This document shows positions 54,025 through 63,211 of a DNA stretch of 64,000 nucleotides, in pieces. The notes under the pieces are model-generated. The model worked only from the letters and a program-made list of their open reading frames with translations. It was not told the DNA's origin and did not search any database. How positions within the stretch are numbered: position 1 is the stretch's first letter; each line of letters opens with the position of its first letter. The position numbers and the translations under genes are program-made. Location: positions 508,501 through 572,500 of the forward strand of contig NZ_PZPO01000002.1 in NCBI RefSeq assembly GCF_013306565.1, given 5' to 3'. The DNA is from Hyphomicrobium sulfonivorans (GTDB taxonomy: Bacteria; Pseudomonadota; Alphaproteobacteria; Rhizobiales; Hyphomicrobiaceae).

Positions 54025-55965
54025 ATGGAACGGGATGACTCGGTGGACAGTGTGCCCAAGACGCCGCTTCTCGATCGCATAATCGCGCCTGCGGACCTGA
54101 GAAAGCTAGACGCATCGGAACTGCCCCAGCTGGCAGACGAATTGCGCCAGGAAACGATCAACGCCGTTTCTGTAACCGGCGGCCATCTTGGCGCCGGGCT
54201 CGGCGTCGTCGAACTGACGGTGGCGCTGCACTGGGTGTTCAACACTCCGGATGATCGTCTGGTCTGGGACGTTGGCCATCAGACTTACCCGCACAAGATC
54301 CTTACGGGTCGACGCGATCGCATCCGTACGCTGCGCCAGCCCGGCGGTCTGTCGGGATTCACGCGCCGTGTGGAGAGCGAATACGATCCCTTTGGCGCGG
54401 CGCATTCATCGACCTCGATCTCCGCTGGTCTCGGCATGGCGGTGGCGCGCGACCTTGAAGCTCGCGACAACAATGTCGTGTGCGTGATCGGCGACGGCGC
54501 GATGAGCGCGGGCATGGCCTATGAGGCGATGAACAACGCCGGCGCGCGCGATGAACGCCTGATCGTGGTGCTGAACGACAACGACATGTCGATTGCGCCA
54601 CCAACGGGCGCGCTCAGTTCCTATCTGGCGCGTATCAGCTCCAGCGGCACCTATCTCTATCTGCGCGACATCGCCAAGCAGCTTGCGCGGCAGTTGCCCA
54701 AGAGCTGGGAGCGTCGCGCGGCGCGCATGGAAGAGTACACGCGTAACCTTTGGCAGGGCGGTGCCTGGTTCGAAGAGCTCGGCTTCTATTATGTCGGGCC
54801 GATCGACGGCCACAACTTCGACCATCTGCTGCCGGTGCTGAAGAACGTGCGCGACGCGCGGCAGGGGCCAATTCTCGTTCACGTCGTGACCAAGAAGGGC
54901 AAGGGCTACGCACCTGCCGAAGCCTCGGACGACAAGTATCACGGCGTCTCCAAGTTCAATGTCGTCACCGGCGCGCAGGTCGTTGCGAAGCCCAAGGCGC
55001 CGACGTTCACGCGCGTGTTCGCCGACAGCCTTGTGGCCGAAGCGAGGAAGGACAGCCGCATCGTCGCCATCACCGCCGCGATGCCCGATGGCACCGGCCT
55101 TGATGTGTTCGGCAAGGCTTTCCCGGATCGCACGTTCGACGTCGGCATTGCCGAGCAGCACGCGGTCACGTTCGCGGCCGGTCTTGCGACTGAAGGTCTG
55201 AAGCCGTTCACGGCCATCTATTCCACCTTCCTGCAGCGAGCCTACGATCAGGTCGTGCATGACGTTGCAATCCAGAACCTGCCGGTGCGCTTTGCAATCG
55301 ACCGCGCGGGCCTCGTCGGCGCTGATGGCGCAACGCACGCAGGCTCGTTCGACGTCGCTTATCTCGCGTGCCTGCCGGGCATGGTGGTGATGGCGGCTGC
55401 TGATGAGGCGGAACTGATGCACATGGTGGCGACCGCTGCCGCCATCGACGACCGTCCGTCCGCGTTCCGTTATCCGCGCGGCGAAGGCTTCGGTGTGCCG
55501 CTGCCGGAAGAGGGCGTGCCGCTGGAAATCGGCAAGGGCCGCGTCGTGCGTGAAGGCACGACGGTTGCGCTGCTGTCGCTCGGCACCCGGCTGCACGAGT
55601 GCCTGAAGGCTGCGGATCAACTCGCTGCGTTCGGCCTTTCGACAACCGTCGCCGATGCGCGCTTCGCCAAGCCTCTGGACGAGGATCTGATCCGCAGGCT
55701 GGCCCAGAATCATGAGGTTCTGGTCACGGTTGAGGAAGGCTCTGTTGGCGGCTTCGGCAGCCACGTGCTCCGCTTCCTGTCCGACAGCGGTCTGCTTGAT
55801 CGCGGCTTGAAGGTGCGCACTTTGGTGCTGCCCGATACCTTCATAGATCACGGCAAGCCCGATCAGATGTATGAGGATGCGGGCCTCAATGCGTCCGGCA
55901 TCGTCACGACAGTGCTGGGTGTTCTGGGGCGCGATGTGCTGACGAACTCGGCCAGCCGGGCCTGA
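54025..55965 (+). CDS. dxs: 1-deoxy-D-xylulose-5-phosphate synthase
   Basis: This encodes 646 residues. The thiamine diphosphate motif is [18 protein letters not shown]; the second half has the transketolase-like [15 protein letters not shown]. The enzyme joins pyruvate and glyceraldehyde 3-phosphate in the first step of the MEP isoprenoid pathway. Isoprenoids feed hopanoids and quinones here. The xseB-dxs-tlyA order is common in this group, although a small gene and a DUF4399-type gene intervene. Confidence 0.96.
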   Translation: MERDDSVDSVPKTPLLDRIIAPADLRKLDASELPQLADELRQETINAVSVTGGHLGAGLGVVELTVALHWVFNTPDDRLVWDVGHQTYPHKILTGRRDRIRTLRQPGGLSGFTRRVESEYDPFGAAHSSTSISAGLGMAVARDLEARDNNVVCVIGDGAMSAGMAYEAMNNAGARDERLIVVLNDNDMSIAPPTGALSSYLARISSSGTYLYLRDIAKQLARQLPKSWERRAARMEEYTRNLWQGGAWFEELGFYYVGPIDGHNFDHLLPVLKNVRDARQGPILVHVVTKKGKGYAPAEASDDKYHGVSKFNVVTGAQVVAKPKAPTFTRVFADSLVAEARKDSRIVAITAAMPDGTGLDVFGKAFPDRTFDVGIAEQHAVTFAAGLATEGLKPFTAIYSTFLQRAYDQVVHDVAIQNLPVRFAIDRAGLVGADGATHAGSFDVAYLACLPGMVVMAAADEAELMHMVATAAAIDDRPSAFRYPRGEGFGVPLPEEGVPLEIGKGRVVREGTTVALLSLGTRLHECLKAADQLAAFGLSTTVADARFAKPLDEDLIRRLAQNHEVLVTVEEGSVGGFGSHVLRFLSDSGLLDRGLKVRTLVLPDTFIDHGKPDQMYEDAGLNASGIVTTVLGVLGRDVLTNSASRA

Positions 55966-56014
55966 TCGGCCGCGTCGCGAGGGGCAGCAACAGGCGCCCT
56001 TCACCGCAAACGCA

Positions 56015-56062
56015 GATAACAAAAAAGCCGGTCATCGCCCTATGCGATGACCGGCTTTTTTT
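56015..56062. terminator. bidirectional terminator between dxs and the lipoprotein gene
   Basis: GCCGGTCATCGC pairs with GCGATGACCGGC around CCTAT, with an A-tract before and a T-tract after. It serves both dxs and the convergent minus-strand gene. Confidence 0.92.
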
Positions 56063-56079
56063 AATATGCAGCCGTCCGA

Positions 56080-56574
56080 TTATTCCTCGACGGTGATCGT
56101 GATCACATCCGACTGTACTGGCGGATCGTGCGGAATGTGGTTCTTGTCACCCAGAACGCTGCGCAACGTGTGCTGGCCGGGCGCGAGCTCGATGGTGGCT
56201 TCCGTCTGCGCCTTGCCGAAATGGCGGTGCTGGTCGTCGGAAGGGATCGGCGCGTCGTAATCCTGCAGGTCGGCGTCGATCAGCAGGTGGTGGTGGCCGC
56301 TGTTGGGCGTCTCAGAGCCGGCAGGGGCAACGTCCATGCCCTCAATGCCGAACTTGACGGTCACCGGGCTTTTCACCGTCGCGCCGTTGGCGGGCTCGAT
56401 CAGGAATACGCGGGCGCCGGCGGGCGAAGGCGTGCGTGCGCTTGCCTCCTCCAGTGGGGTGCCTTCCTGATGCACTTCCTCGTGGGCGGTCGGTGCTGGT
56501 GTGGTTGAGGTGCTGTTGTCGCCACAGGCGGCGAGACCCAACACCAAGAGAGTGGCGGCCAATGCGCTGCGCAT
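56080..56574 (-). CDS. DUF4399-type lipoprotein
   Basis: This encodes 164 residues with a lipobox LAAC (Cys near residue 17) for lipid attachment. A Thr/Glu-rich linker is followed by a beta-type domain with FLIEPANGATVKSPVTVKFG and SGHHHLLID, the hallmarks of DUF4399, and HRHFGKAQTEATIELAPGQHTL. The His-rich parts could bind metal. Function is unknown. It faces the periplasm and is transcribed alone. Confidence 0.85.
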   Translation of the reverse strand: MRSALAATLLVLGLAACGDNSTSTTPAPTAHEEVHQEGTPLEEASARTPSPAGARVFLIEPANGATVKSPVTVKFGIEGMDVAPAGSETPNSGHHHLLIDADLQDYDAPIPSDDQHRHFGKAQTEATIELAPGQHTLRSVLGDKNHIPHDPPVQSDVITITVEE

Positions 56575-56737
56575 GTAAGTCTCCCCCTGATGGTTTGTCG
56601 GTGCTCGATGGCGCCGCAGTGCCTACGCAACGGTGCGGTGTTGCTCCCCACCGGAAAGCGCAATCGAACAAGGCTAGAGCCGTTCCGCGAATTTAGCTCA
56701 AATGGAACGGCCGCACGATAGTTCAAAAAGCGGGATG

Positions 56738-57478
56738 ATGCGAATGCGTTTGGATCTTGCCCTGGTGGAGCGTGGCCTGGCGCCAACGCGTTCGCGCGCG
56801 CGGGATCTGATTCGCTCCGGGCTGGTCCGTGTCGGTGAGGTGGTCTGCACGAAAGCAGCGGCTGAGATCAGGCCAGAAACGAAGCTCGTTCTAGATGATG
56901 CCGATGCCGCCCGTGCGGTCTCGCGCGGCGGGCAGAAACTCAGCGCCGGGCTGGATGCGTTCGGGTTTGATCCTGCGGGGCGCGTCGCGCTCGATGTCGG
57001 CGCGTCCACAGGCGGCTTCACGCAGGTGCTGCTTGAACGCGGCGCCAGCAAGGTTTACGCCGCTGATGTGGGGCATGGGCAACTCCATGCCAGCCTGCTG
57101 GCTGATAGCCGGGTGGTTTCGCTTGAAGGCGTTGATGCCCGCAAACTCACGCGTGAGCTGGTGCCGCAGCCGGTGGGCGCAATCGTCACCGATCTCAGCT
57201 TCATATCGCTGAGCAAGGCCTTGGGTGCGCCGTTACAGCTTGCTGAACCGGGTGCGTTTCTGGTGGCGCTCGTCAAGCCGCAGTTTGAAGTTGGCCCTGA
57301 CCGCATTGGCAAAGGCGGCATCGTGCGCGATGAAGCGGCGCGGTTGGATGCGTTGCGGTCGGTGGTGGCGTGGGTTGCAGCACAGCCGGGCTGGCGTGTT
57401 GTTGGTGAAGAGGTTTCACCGATAACCGGCGGCTCGGGCAATATTGAATTTCTGATTGGTGCACTGAATGATGGCTGA
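56738..57478 (+). CDS. tlyA: TlyA-family rRNA 2'-O-methyltransferase
   Basis: This encodes about 246 residues from the ATG at 56738; 56735 and 56744 are alternatives and the ORF opens at 56702. An S4 RNA-binding domain at the N-terminus (LDLALVERGLAPTRSRARDLI) precedes an FtsJ-like methyltransferase fold with LDVGASTGGFTQ as SAM motif. TlyA methylates the ribose of a cytidine in 16S and/or 23S rRNA. It overlaps the next gene by 11 bases. Confidence 0.88.
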   Translation: MRMRLDLALVERGLAPTRSRARDLIRSGLVRVGEVVCTKAAAEIRPETKLVLDDADAARAVSRGGQKLSAGLDAFGFDPAGRVALDVGASTGGFTQVLLERGASKVYAADVGHGQLHASLLADSRVVSLEGVDARKLTRELVPQPVGAIVTDLSFISLSKALGAPLQLAEPGAFLVALVKPQFEVGPDRIGKGGIVRDEAARLDALRSVVAWVAAQPGWRVVGEEVSPITGGSGNIEFLIGALNDG

Positions 57479-58709
57479 CGTCTGCGAACTTCAAATCGCG
57501 CGCTTGGGCGCCCAGGGTGATGGCGTCGCGGATGCGGCGGCGGGGCAGCAGGTGTTCGTGCCCTATGCGCTGCCCGGCGAGCTGGTGCAGGCGGATGTGC
57601 GCGGCGATCGCGCGCGGCTGATTGCCGTCAACCGGCCGAGCCCGGATCGCATCGCGCCGGTGTGCCGCCACTTCACCCATTGCGGCGGCTGCGCCGTGCA
57701 GCATCTGCGCACGCCAGCTTATCTCGCGTGGAAGCGTGAAATGGTGGCGAACGCCTTCGCCGCGCGCGGCATCGGCGCGCCGGTGGGGCACGTGGCGACA
57801 GTGGGTCTTGGTGCCCGCCGCCGCGCCACGTTTTCAGCCCGGCGCACCACGCGCGGCGTCATCATGGGCTTTCACGAGCAGAAGGGCGTCGAGATCGTCG
57901 ACCTCGTGGAATGTCCGGTCACGGCGTCCACCATCGTGCGCGCGCTCCCAGGGCTGCGCAATCTGCTGATGCCGATCCTGTCGCGCCGCGCTGCCGGACG
58001 CATCGCTGTCACGCAGGCGATCAACGGTCTTGATGTGGCGGTCGAGGATGTGCCGGGCAGCCTTTCTCCGCAGGTGCGTGAGGAACTGGCGCGGGGCGCA
58101 GCGGCGATGAACATCGCGCGGCTGACGCTGGCCGGGGATGTGCTCTATCAGTCAACGGTGCCAGCGGTGCGCTTTGGCACCGCGAATGTCGTGCTGCCGC
58201 CGCGCTCATTTTTGCAGGCGTCGTCCGTTGCAGAAAACGAGATGGTGCGCATTGTCACGCAGGCGGTCGGCAAGGTGAAGCGTGTGGCGGATCTGTTCTG
58301 CGGCATGGGCACGTTCACATTTCCGCTGGCGCAGACCGCGTCGGTGCTGGCGGTCGATGGCGAACGTTCCGCTATCGACGCACTCAGCAATGCCGCCAAG
58401 CGCACGTCCGGGCTGAAGCCAATCGAGACACGCGTGCGTGACCTGTTCCGTGAACCGATGTCTGCGCGTGAGCTGAAGGGCTATGACGCTGCTGTGTTCG
58501 ATCCGCCCCGTGCAGGCGCGGCGACGCAGGCGGCATCGCTGGCGCAATCGGACGTGAAAACCGTTGTTGCGGTTTCCTGCAATCCCGCGACGCTGGCGCG
58601 CGATGCCCGCATCCTCATCGATGCCGGCTTCACGCTGGAGCGCGTGACGCCGATCGATCAGTTTCTTTATTCGCCGCACATCGAGGCGGTGGCGGTTTTC
58701 CGGCGCTGA
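57468..58709 (+). CDS. TrmA/RlmD-family RNA (uracil-C5)-methyltransferase
   Basis: This encodes 413 residues. A TRAM-like N-terminus is followed by CRHFTHCGGCAVQHL, three of the four 4Fe-4S cysteines of the RlmD type, with a fourth in VECPVT. SAM motif VADLFCGMGTF and catalytic SCNPATL with the nucleophilic Cys are present. It should make m5U in 23S rRNA. The ATG at 57468 overlaps tlyA; two ATGs in tandem are present. The two RNA methylases are co-transcribed. Confidence 0.88.
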   Translation: MMADVCELQIARLGAQGDGVADAAAGQQVFVPYALPGELVQADVRGDRARLIAVNRPSPDRIAPVCRHFTHCGGCAVQHLRTPAYLAWKREMVANAFAARGIGAPVGHVATVGLGARRRATFSARRTTRGVIMGFHEQKGVEIVDLVECPVTASTIVRALPGLRNLLMPILSRRAAGRIAVTQAINGLDVAVEDVPGSLSPQVREELARGAAAMNIARLTLAGDVLYQSTVPAVRFGTANVVLPPRSFLQASSVAENEMVRIVTQAVGKVKRVADLFCGMGTFTFPLAQTASVLAVDGERSAIDALSNAAKRTSGLKPIETRVRDLFREPMSARELKGYDAAVFDPPRAGAATQAASLAQSDVKTVVAVSCNPATLARDARILIDAGFTLERVTPIDQFLYSPHIEAVAVFRR

Positions 58710-58774
58710 CACGCCTGGATACCGACCTGTGTTGGGGGGTGCGGAGGCAACGCTGGGGCAGCGCGCACTAATCA

Positions 58775-58811
58775 GCGCTGGCGACTGCGCTCCGCAGCCG
58801 GCCGCCAGCGC
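58775..58811. repeat. nested-hairpin repeat, copy C (inverted orientation)
   Basis: The outer stem GCGCTGGCG (58775-58783) pairs with CGCCAGCGC (58803-58811); the inner stem CTGCG pairs with CGCAG around CTC. Here the bulge is a single A on the 5' side against CCGGC, the reverse complement of the GCCGG/T bulge of copies A and D. Confidence 0.75.
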
Positions 58812-58822
58812 CAACTCAAAAT

Positions 58823-58861
58823 GCACCGGCGGCCGGCTCTCCGAAGGAGAGTCGCCGGTGC
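58823..58861. repeat. nested-hairpin repeat, copy D
   Basis: The outer stem GCACCGGCG (58823-58831) pairs with CGCCGGTGC (58853-58861); the inner stem CTCTCC pairs with GGAGAG around GAA; the bulge is GCCGG against T. A further right-half remnant (AGTCGCCAGCGC) lies at 58870-58881. Confidence 0.78.
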
Positions 58862-58881
58862 AAAAGAAGAGTCGCCAGCGC

Positions 58882-58922
58882 AAAAAAAACGACGCCGGAC
58901 TCTGCAGCAGAGCCCGGCGTCG
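58882..58922 (-). terminator. intrinsic terminator of gap
   Basis: Read on the minus strand, a GACGCCGG-CTCTG stem pairs with CAGAG-CCGGCGTC and is followed by a run of T (the A-run at 58882-58889 on the plus strand). It lies 40 bases past the gap stop codon. Confidence 0.88.
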
Positions 58923-58961
58923 CAAACACGTTGTTCAATCAGCCGAAGCTGACCGTCTATC

Positions 58962-59972
58962 TCAGAGCAGCTTGCCCATGGTGACGGCGGTGTCGAGCAT
59001 GCGGTTCGAGAAGCCCCACTCGTTGTCGTACCACGACAGCACGCGCACCAGTCGGCCGCCGATCACCTGCGTCTGCGTTGCGTCGAAGTTCGACGAGAAC
59101 GCCGAGTGGTTGAAGTCGATGGAAACCAGTTCGTCGGTCACGTAGTCGAGCACGCCCTTGAGCTGCTGCTCGGCGGCATGCTTCATCGCCGCGTTGACTT
59201 CCTCGGCGGTGGTTTCACGGCCGGGGATGAACTTCAGGTCGACAACCGAGACGTTCGGCGTCGGCACGCGCATGGCGGTGCCGTCCAGCTTGCCCTTCAG
59301 TTCCGGCAGCACCAGCCCGACGGCGGCGGCAGCACCGGTTGACGTCGGGATCATCGACAGGGCAGCGGCACGGGCGCGGCGCATGTCCTTGTGTGCCTGA
59401 TCCAGAATGCGCTGATCGTTGGTGTAGGCATGGATCGTGGTCATGTAACCGGATTCAATGCCGACCAGATCGTTCAGCACCTTGGCCACCGGCGCCAGGC
59501 AGTTCGTCGTGCACGAGGCATTCGACACCACCAGATGATCCGACGTGATCTTGTCGTGGTTCACACCATAAACAACGGTGATGTCGGCGCCCTTCGACGG
59601 CGCAGAAACGAGCACGCGCTTGGCGCCCGCATCCAGATGCACCTTGGCCTTGTCCTTGTCGGTGAAGATGCCGGTGCATTCCAGCACGATGTCAACGCCA
59701 AGCTCTTTCCACGGCAGCTTGGAGGGGTCCTTTTCGGCTAGTACCTTGATCGGTGCGCCAAGGCCGACGTCGATGCTGTCGCCGTCAACCTTCACTTCGC
59801 CGGGGAATCGGCCGTGCACGCTGTCGTATTGAAACAGATGCGCGTTGTCCTTGGTGGGCACGAGATCGTTGATGGCAACGAACTGCAGGTCGGTGCGCTT
59901 AGCTTCGGCAGCGGCGCGCAGTACGTTTCTCCCAATGCGGCCAAAACCCGAAATCGCAACCTTCACAGTCAT
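58962..59972 (-). CDS. gap: glyceraldehyde-3-phosphate dehydrogenase
   Basis: This encodes 336 residues from the ATG at 59972, preceded by GGGAGG. The NAD-binding motif [12 protein letters not shown] is at residue 9; the active-site Cys154 lies in [13 protein letters not shown] with His181 as partner. Glycolysis/gluconeogenesis enzyme linking triose phosphate and 1,3-bisphosphoglycerate. The frame extends far upstream but without coding features. Confidence 0.97.
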   Translation of the reverse strand: MTVKVAISGFGRIGRNVLRAAAEAKRTDLQFVAINDLVPTKDNAHLFQYDSVHGRFPGEVKVDGDSIDVGLGAPIKVLAEKDPSKLPWKELGVDIVLECTGIFTDKDKAKVHLDAGAKRVLVSAPSKGADITVVYGVNHDKITSDHLVVSNASCTTNCLAPVAKVLNDLVGIESGYMTTIHAYTNDQRILDQAHKDMRRARAAALSMIPTSTGAAAAVGLVLPELKGKLDGTAMRVPTPNVSVVDLKFIPGRETTAEEVNAAMKHAAEQQLKGVLDYVTDELVSIDFNHSAFSSNFDATQTQVIGGRLVRVLSWYDNEWGFSNRMLDTAVTMGKLL

Positions 59973-60266
59973 AGCGTCGCCTCCCTGGCGTTCCATATCG
60001 CAGCAAGCGTTCTGCGCCTGTCCTAAAAGCGGCCTCATTAACTGGACGCAGGGCATAGGTGTCAATGCGGCTTTCCGAGGAGTGATGAACAACTCTCGCC
60101 CGTGGCGTTGCTGCGGCAGACGGGAAATTTCTGTTAAGTGCGCGTTGGTTCTGCGGCTGGCTTGTTGACCTCTCCGAGCTGCGGAACATAAGGTCATGGC
60201 ACGGGAAGGCAGCCGTGGATCTCCAGGGCCTGTTTAGTTTGTGCGCATCTCGGAGGGTAATGCCAT

Positions 60267-60854
60267 ATGGCTGAGCGGGGCACGCGGAAATCCGCGGAGC
60301 AGGGCGCGCCTGCGGTCAAGCGGAAGGCGTCCGCAGCTCGTGCTAAAGCTACAACTAAAGCACCGGCGGCGGCAAAGACGAATGGCGCCAAGCCAGCCGC
60401 GACCGAAAAGGCAGAAGCGGCGGCAGTGAAGCCGGCGGCAGCTGCGAAGTCAGCGGAAAAGTCGCCCGTAAAAAAATCGGCCGCAAAACCGGTAAAGCGC
60501 GCGTTGAAGCCAGCGCCGGAGGCGACGGCAAAGGCGACACCGGCAACCAAGCCGGCCAGCAAAAAACCGGCCACGAAAAAGAAAGCGTCAGCAGCCGCTG
60601 GCACGAAGGCTGTGGCCAAGGCCGCCAACGGTCATGCTCCGGCGCACGATGAATTGATCGCTCAGCTCACGGGCGAGCGCGATCAGCTCAAATCTGAGTT
60701 GAGCACGCTGGCAGGCAAGTTAGCCGACGCCGAAGCGAAGCTGGCCGAAGCGACTGCAAAGCTCGCCGCACTGGAAGAGGCACGGGAGCAGGCGGTCAGC
60801 CGAATTGATTGGGCGTTGGACTCGCTGCATAACGTATTGGAAAGCAGCGCCTGA
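60267..60854 (+). CDS. coiled-coil protein with Lys/Ala-rich, histone H1-like tail (zapA neighbour)
   Basis: This encodes 195 residues with GGAGGG upstream. Residues 1 to about 125 are almost only Ala, Lys, Pro and Thr, with repeats such as KPAAAAKSA and KKPATKKK, resembling histone H1 tails and other DNA-binding low-complexity regions. Residues 128-185 form a coiled coil (DELIAQLTGERDQLKSE). The coiled coil right before zapA is like the small DUF4164-type proteins found there in Rhizobiales; a role in cell division with ZapA is inferred. The long basic tail is the odd part. Confidence 0.7.
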   Translation: MAERGTRKSAEQGAPAVKRKASAARAKATTKAPAAAKTNGAKPAATEKAEAAAVKPAAAAKSAEKSPVKKSAAKPVKRALKPAPEATAKATPATKPASKKPATKKKASAAAGTKAVAKAANGHAPAHDELIAQLTGERDQLKSELSTLAGKLADAEAKLAEATAKLAALEEAREQAVSRIDWALDSLHNVLESSA

Positions 60855-60889
60855 TCGACGCGCAGGGCGCAGGCAGGATAGGTGGAGCG

Positions 60890-61180
60890 ATGGCTGCGGT
60901 CACAATCGCTGTCAACGGCAGGAGCTATCGCTTCGAGTGCGGCGATGAGGACAAGGCGCGCTTTGCCGAAGTCGCCGCTTACGTGACCAGCCGCATGGAT
61001 GGTCTGATCGCCGAGCATGGCAATGTCGGCTCCGAGCGCCTGCTGGTGATGACCGCCCTTATGATTGCCGATGATCTATGGGACGCAACTGCGGGCGAGA
61101 GCACCGCGCCGCCGACCGCTGATACCGCCCCTAACGCTGGCGCATTGACTGATGTCGCCAAGGCCATGCGTCGGGCCTGA
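60890..61180 (+). CDS. zapA: cell division protein ZapA
   Basis: This encodes 96 residues. The ZapA N-terminal domain begins VTIAVNGRSYRFECGDED and is followed by a helical part with VAAYVTSRMDGLI, LLVMTALMIADDLWD. ZapA bundles FtsZ filaments. The C-terminus is shorter and more Ala/Pro-rich than in E. coli. It is followed by the 6S RNA candidate and the 5-formyl-THF cyclo-ligase gene, a conserved order. Confidence 0.88.
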   Translation: MAAVTIAVNGRSYRFECGDEDKARFAEVAAYVTSRMDGLIAEHGNVGSERLLVMTALMIADDLWDATAGESTAPPTADTAPNAGALTDVAKAMRRA

Positions 61181-61339
61181 GGCTTCGATTTTCGTGTCTA
61201 CGCCGGTTCCTCAGGCCCACACATCTCTCACAGATACGCGCGTACCGGGGCATTGAGCTCTGCAACCGGCGTCCGCACGGTTCAGCTTCCAGATGACGCG
61301 CTGTCAGCGGTGGAAGGCTTCGGGCTGGCCGCTGGTAAA

Positions 61340-61500
61340 GCGCGCGCCGCTCCATTACATTCGCAGTGCTGCGGGGTGCGTTAGAAGCACATATGTTCCC
61401 CGGGGCCTATAAGATCCGCATGGGAGCTGTCCCTGACTGAGACCGTGGTCTCGGATACACGGCGCCCACCTACGTTCGTAGGGACCAACGCGGGTTCATT
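61340..61500 (+). ncRNA. ssrS: 6S RNA (SsrS) candidate
   Basis: The 356-base gap between zapA and the cyclo-ligase gene is the standard site of 6S RNA in proteobacteria. Within it are segments like those of alphaproteobacterial 6S RNA as I remember them: ATATGTTCCCCGGGGCCTAT (about 61391-61410), GGGAGCTGTCCCTG (about 61423-61436), and GGCGCCCACCTACG with a closing CCTACG/CGTAGG hairpin (about 61463-61482). Ends are approximate. 6S RNA binds RNA polymerase with the housekeeping sigma factor. Confidence 0.68.
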
Positions 61501-61536
61501 CGCTTCGACGGCCACCGCGGCACTTTGATTTTTATA

Positions 61537-62118
61537 ATGCAGACGAGCGACGAAAAACGGGAAGAACGGACCCGGGCGCTGGCCCGCAGGGCTGATGCGT
61601 TCGCTGTCCACGGCCCAACGGCCGGGGAGCGACTGGCGGCCCATGGTCTGGACTTTCTGTCCCCCACCGAGGGGGCGATTGTCTCGGGCTTCGCTGCCAT
61701 TCGTGACGAAATAGATCCGGCGCTACTGCTCGCTCGCCTGCAGGGTGAGGGCTATCAGCTGGCCCTGCCGGTGATGCAGGGCAAGGGTAAGGCACTGCTG
61801 TTTCGCGCTTGGGCTCCGGGCGATGAGATGGGTAAGGTCCAGTGGGGAATCGCTGAACCGCTGCCCGATAAGCCGCAGCTTGAACCCGATATCGTGCTGG
61901 TGCCGCTGCTGGCGTTCGACGAGGCCGGATACCGCCTCGGCTACGGCGGCGGGTTCTATGACCGCTCGCTGGAGCAGCTCCGGGCCGTTAAGCCTGTTAT
62001 CGCCGTCGGCATTGCTTATGATGAGCTCAAGGTCGACGCGGTCCCCCATCTCCACTATGACCAACCGCTCGACTGGGTTTTAACCCCCTCCGGCCCGCTA
62101 CGCTGTTCTGGAACCTGA
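61537..62118 (+). CDS. 5-formyltetrahydrofolate cyclo-ligase
   Basis: This encodes 193 residues from the ATG at 61537; the frame starts earlier at a TTG. Family motifs are ALARRADAFA (substrate side), PDIVLVPLLAFDEAG, and YGGGFYDRSLEQL with the nucleotide-binding Gly cluster. It converts 5-formyl-THF to 5,10-methenyl-THF using ATP. In a methylotroph this serves one-carbon balance. It abuts the next gene (TGA-ATG). Confidence 0.92.
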   Translation: MQTSDEKREERTRALARRADAFAVHGPTAGERLAAHGLDFLSPTEGAIVSGFAAIRDEIDPALLLARLQGEGYQLALPVMQGKGKALLFRAWAPGDEMGKVQWGIAEPLPDKPQLEPDIVLVPLLAFDEAGYRLGYGGGFYDRSLEQLRAVKPVIAVGIAYDELKVDAVPHLHYDQPLDWVLTPSGPLRCSGT

Positions 62119-62943
62119 ATGCGCCTTCTCTTTCTCGGCGATATCGTTGGCCGCTGCGGCCGCAAAGCTGCTGTCGACGCGATACCTGTCCTGCGCCGCC
62201 GCTACAACCTCGACTGCCTCGTCATCAATGGCGAGAATGCAGCCGGTGGCTTCGGCATCACCGAATCGATCCTCGTTGAGTTGATCGAGGCCGGTGCCGA
62301 CGCTGTGACGCTGGGCAATCACGCCTTCGACCAGAAGGACGCGCTGGTTTTCATCGAGCGCTATCCGCAGCTTGTCCGGCCAATCAACTATCCCAAGGGC
62401 ACGCCGGGCCGGGGCGCTACGCTGATCCGCACCCAGTCGGGTGCTGAGGTTCTGGTCATCAACGTGATGGGCCGCATCTTCATGCCGGAGCTGGATGATC
62501 CGTTCCGCGCCATCGACGCCGAGCTGACCGCATGCCGGCTCAAGCGTGATGCCGACGCCATCCTGATCGACGTGCACGCCGAGGCAACCAGCGAAAAGCA
62601 GGCGATGGGCTATTTTGCCGATGGCCGCGCCAGCGTTGTCGTCGGCACCCATACTCACGTGCCTACCGCCGATAACCGCGTGCTGCCGGGCGGTACCGCT
62701 TATCTGTCTGATGCCGGAATGTGCGGTGATTACAACTCGGTGCTTGGTATGGACATCGAAGAGCCGATCAACCGCTTCATCACCAAGATACCGCGCCAGC
62801 GCTTTGAGCCGTCGCAGGGTCCGGCAGCGGTTTCGGGCTTTGCGGTCGATATCGACGACAAGACCGGCCTGGCCCGTGCCTGCGCGCCCCTGCGTATGGG
62901 GCCAAATCTGGCTCCAGCTACCCCGCATTTCTGGGAAGAATAA
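62119..62943 (+). CDS. TIGR00282/YmdB-family metallophosphoesterase
   Basis: This encodes 274 residues, starting one base after the previous stop. Di-iron site motifs are FLGDIVGRCG (Asp), VINGENAAGG (Asn), LGNHAFDQ (Asn-His), and VGTHTHVPTAD (His pair). YmdB-type enzymes hydrolyse 2',3'-cyclic nucleotides. The operon with the cyclo-ligase gene is common in this group. Confidence 0.9.
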   Translation: MRLLFLGDIVGRCGRKAAVDAIPVLRRRYNLDCLVINGENAAGGFGITESILVELIEAGADAVTLGNHAFDQKDALVFIERYPQLVRPINYPKGTPGRGATLIRTQSGAEVLVINVMGRIFMPELDDPFRAIDAELTACRLKRDADAILIDVHAEATSEKQAMGYFADGRASVVVGTHTHVPTADNRVLPGGTAYLSDAGMCGDYNSVLGMDIEEPINRFITKIPRQRFEPSQGPAAVSGFAVDIDDKTGLARACAPLRMGPNLAPATPHFWEE

Positions 62944-63211
62944 GCACGGGCTTGCGGAACGGGCCGCTCCCGCGCAATAAAACCCGCGAAATCATCTGCG
63001 TGCTTCCCGAGAAGCGGCACTGGATTAGTCTGGGCGCGATCCGATCGTTCGGCATCGTTGCCCCGCTGATGCCGGTGTGGCGTTTCCAACGGGAGCGCAC
63101 GACGTGGACGGTGCTTTGGCGCTTTCCACGCAGGGTGCATCGTAAGCTAAAGCATAGCGCGCCGTTCTGCCTGCGATTGACCAGCGGAGCGGCTTCCCGC
63201 GGGGAGTTAAA

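Noticed and set aside
54406-56022. Long minus-strand open frame (538 residues) opposite dxs
   Set aside because: It shadows dxs, which has thiamine-diphosphate and transketolase motifs; the minus frame has none.
47650-58861. Hairpin repeats as a CRISPR array
   Set aside because: The copies are in two loci, differ in stem sequence, and have no regular spacers or cas genes.
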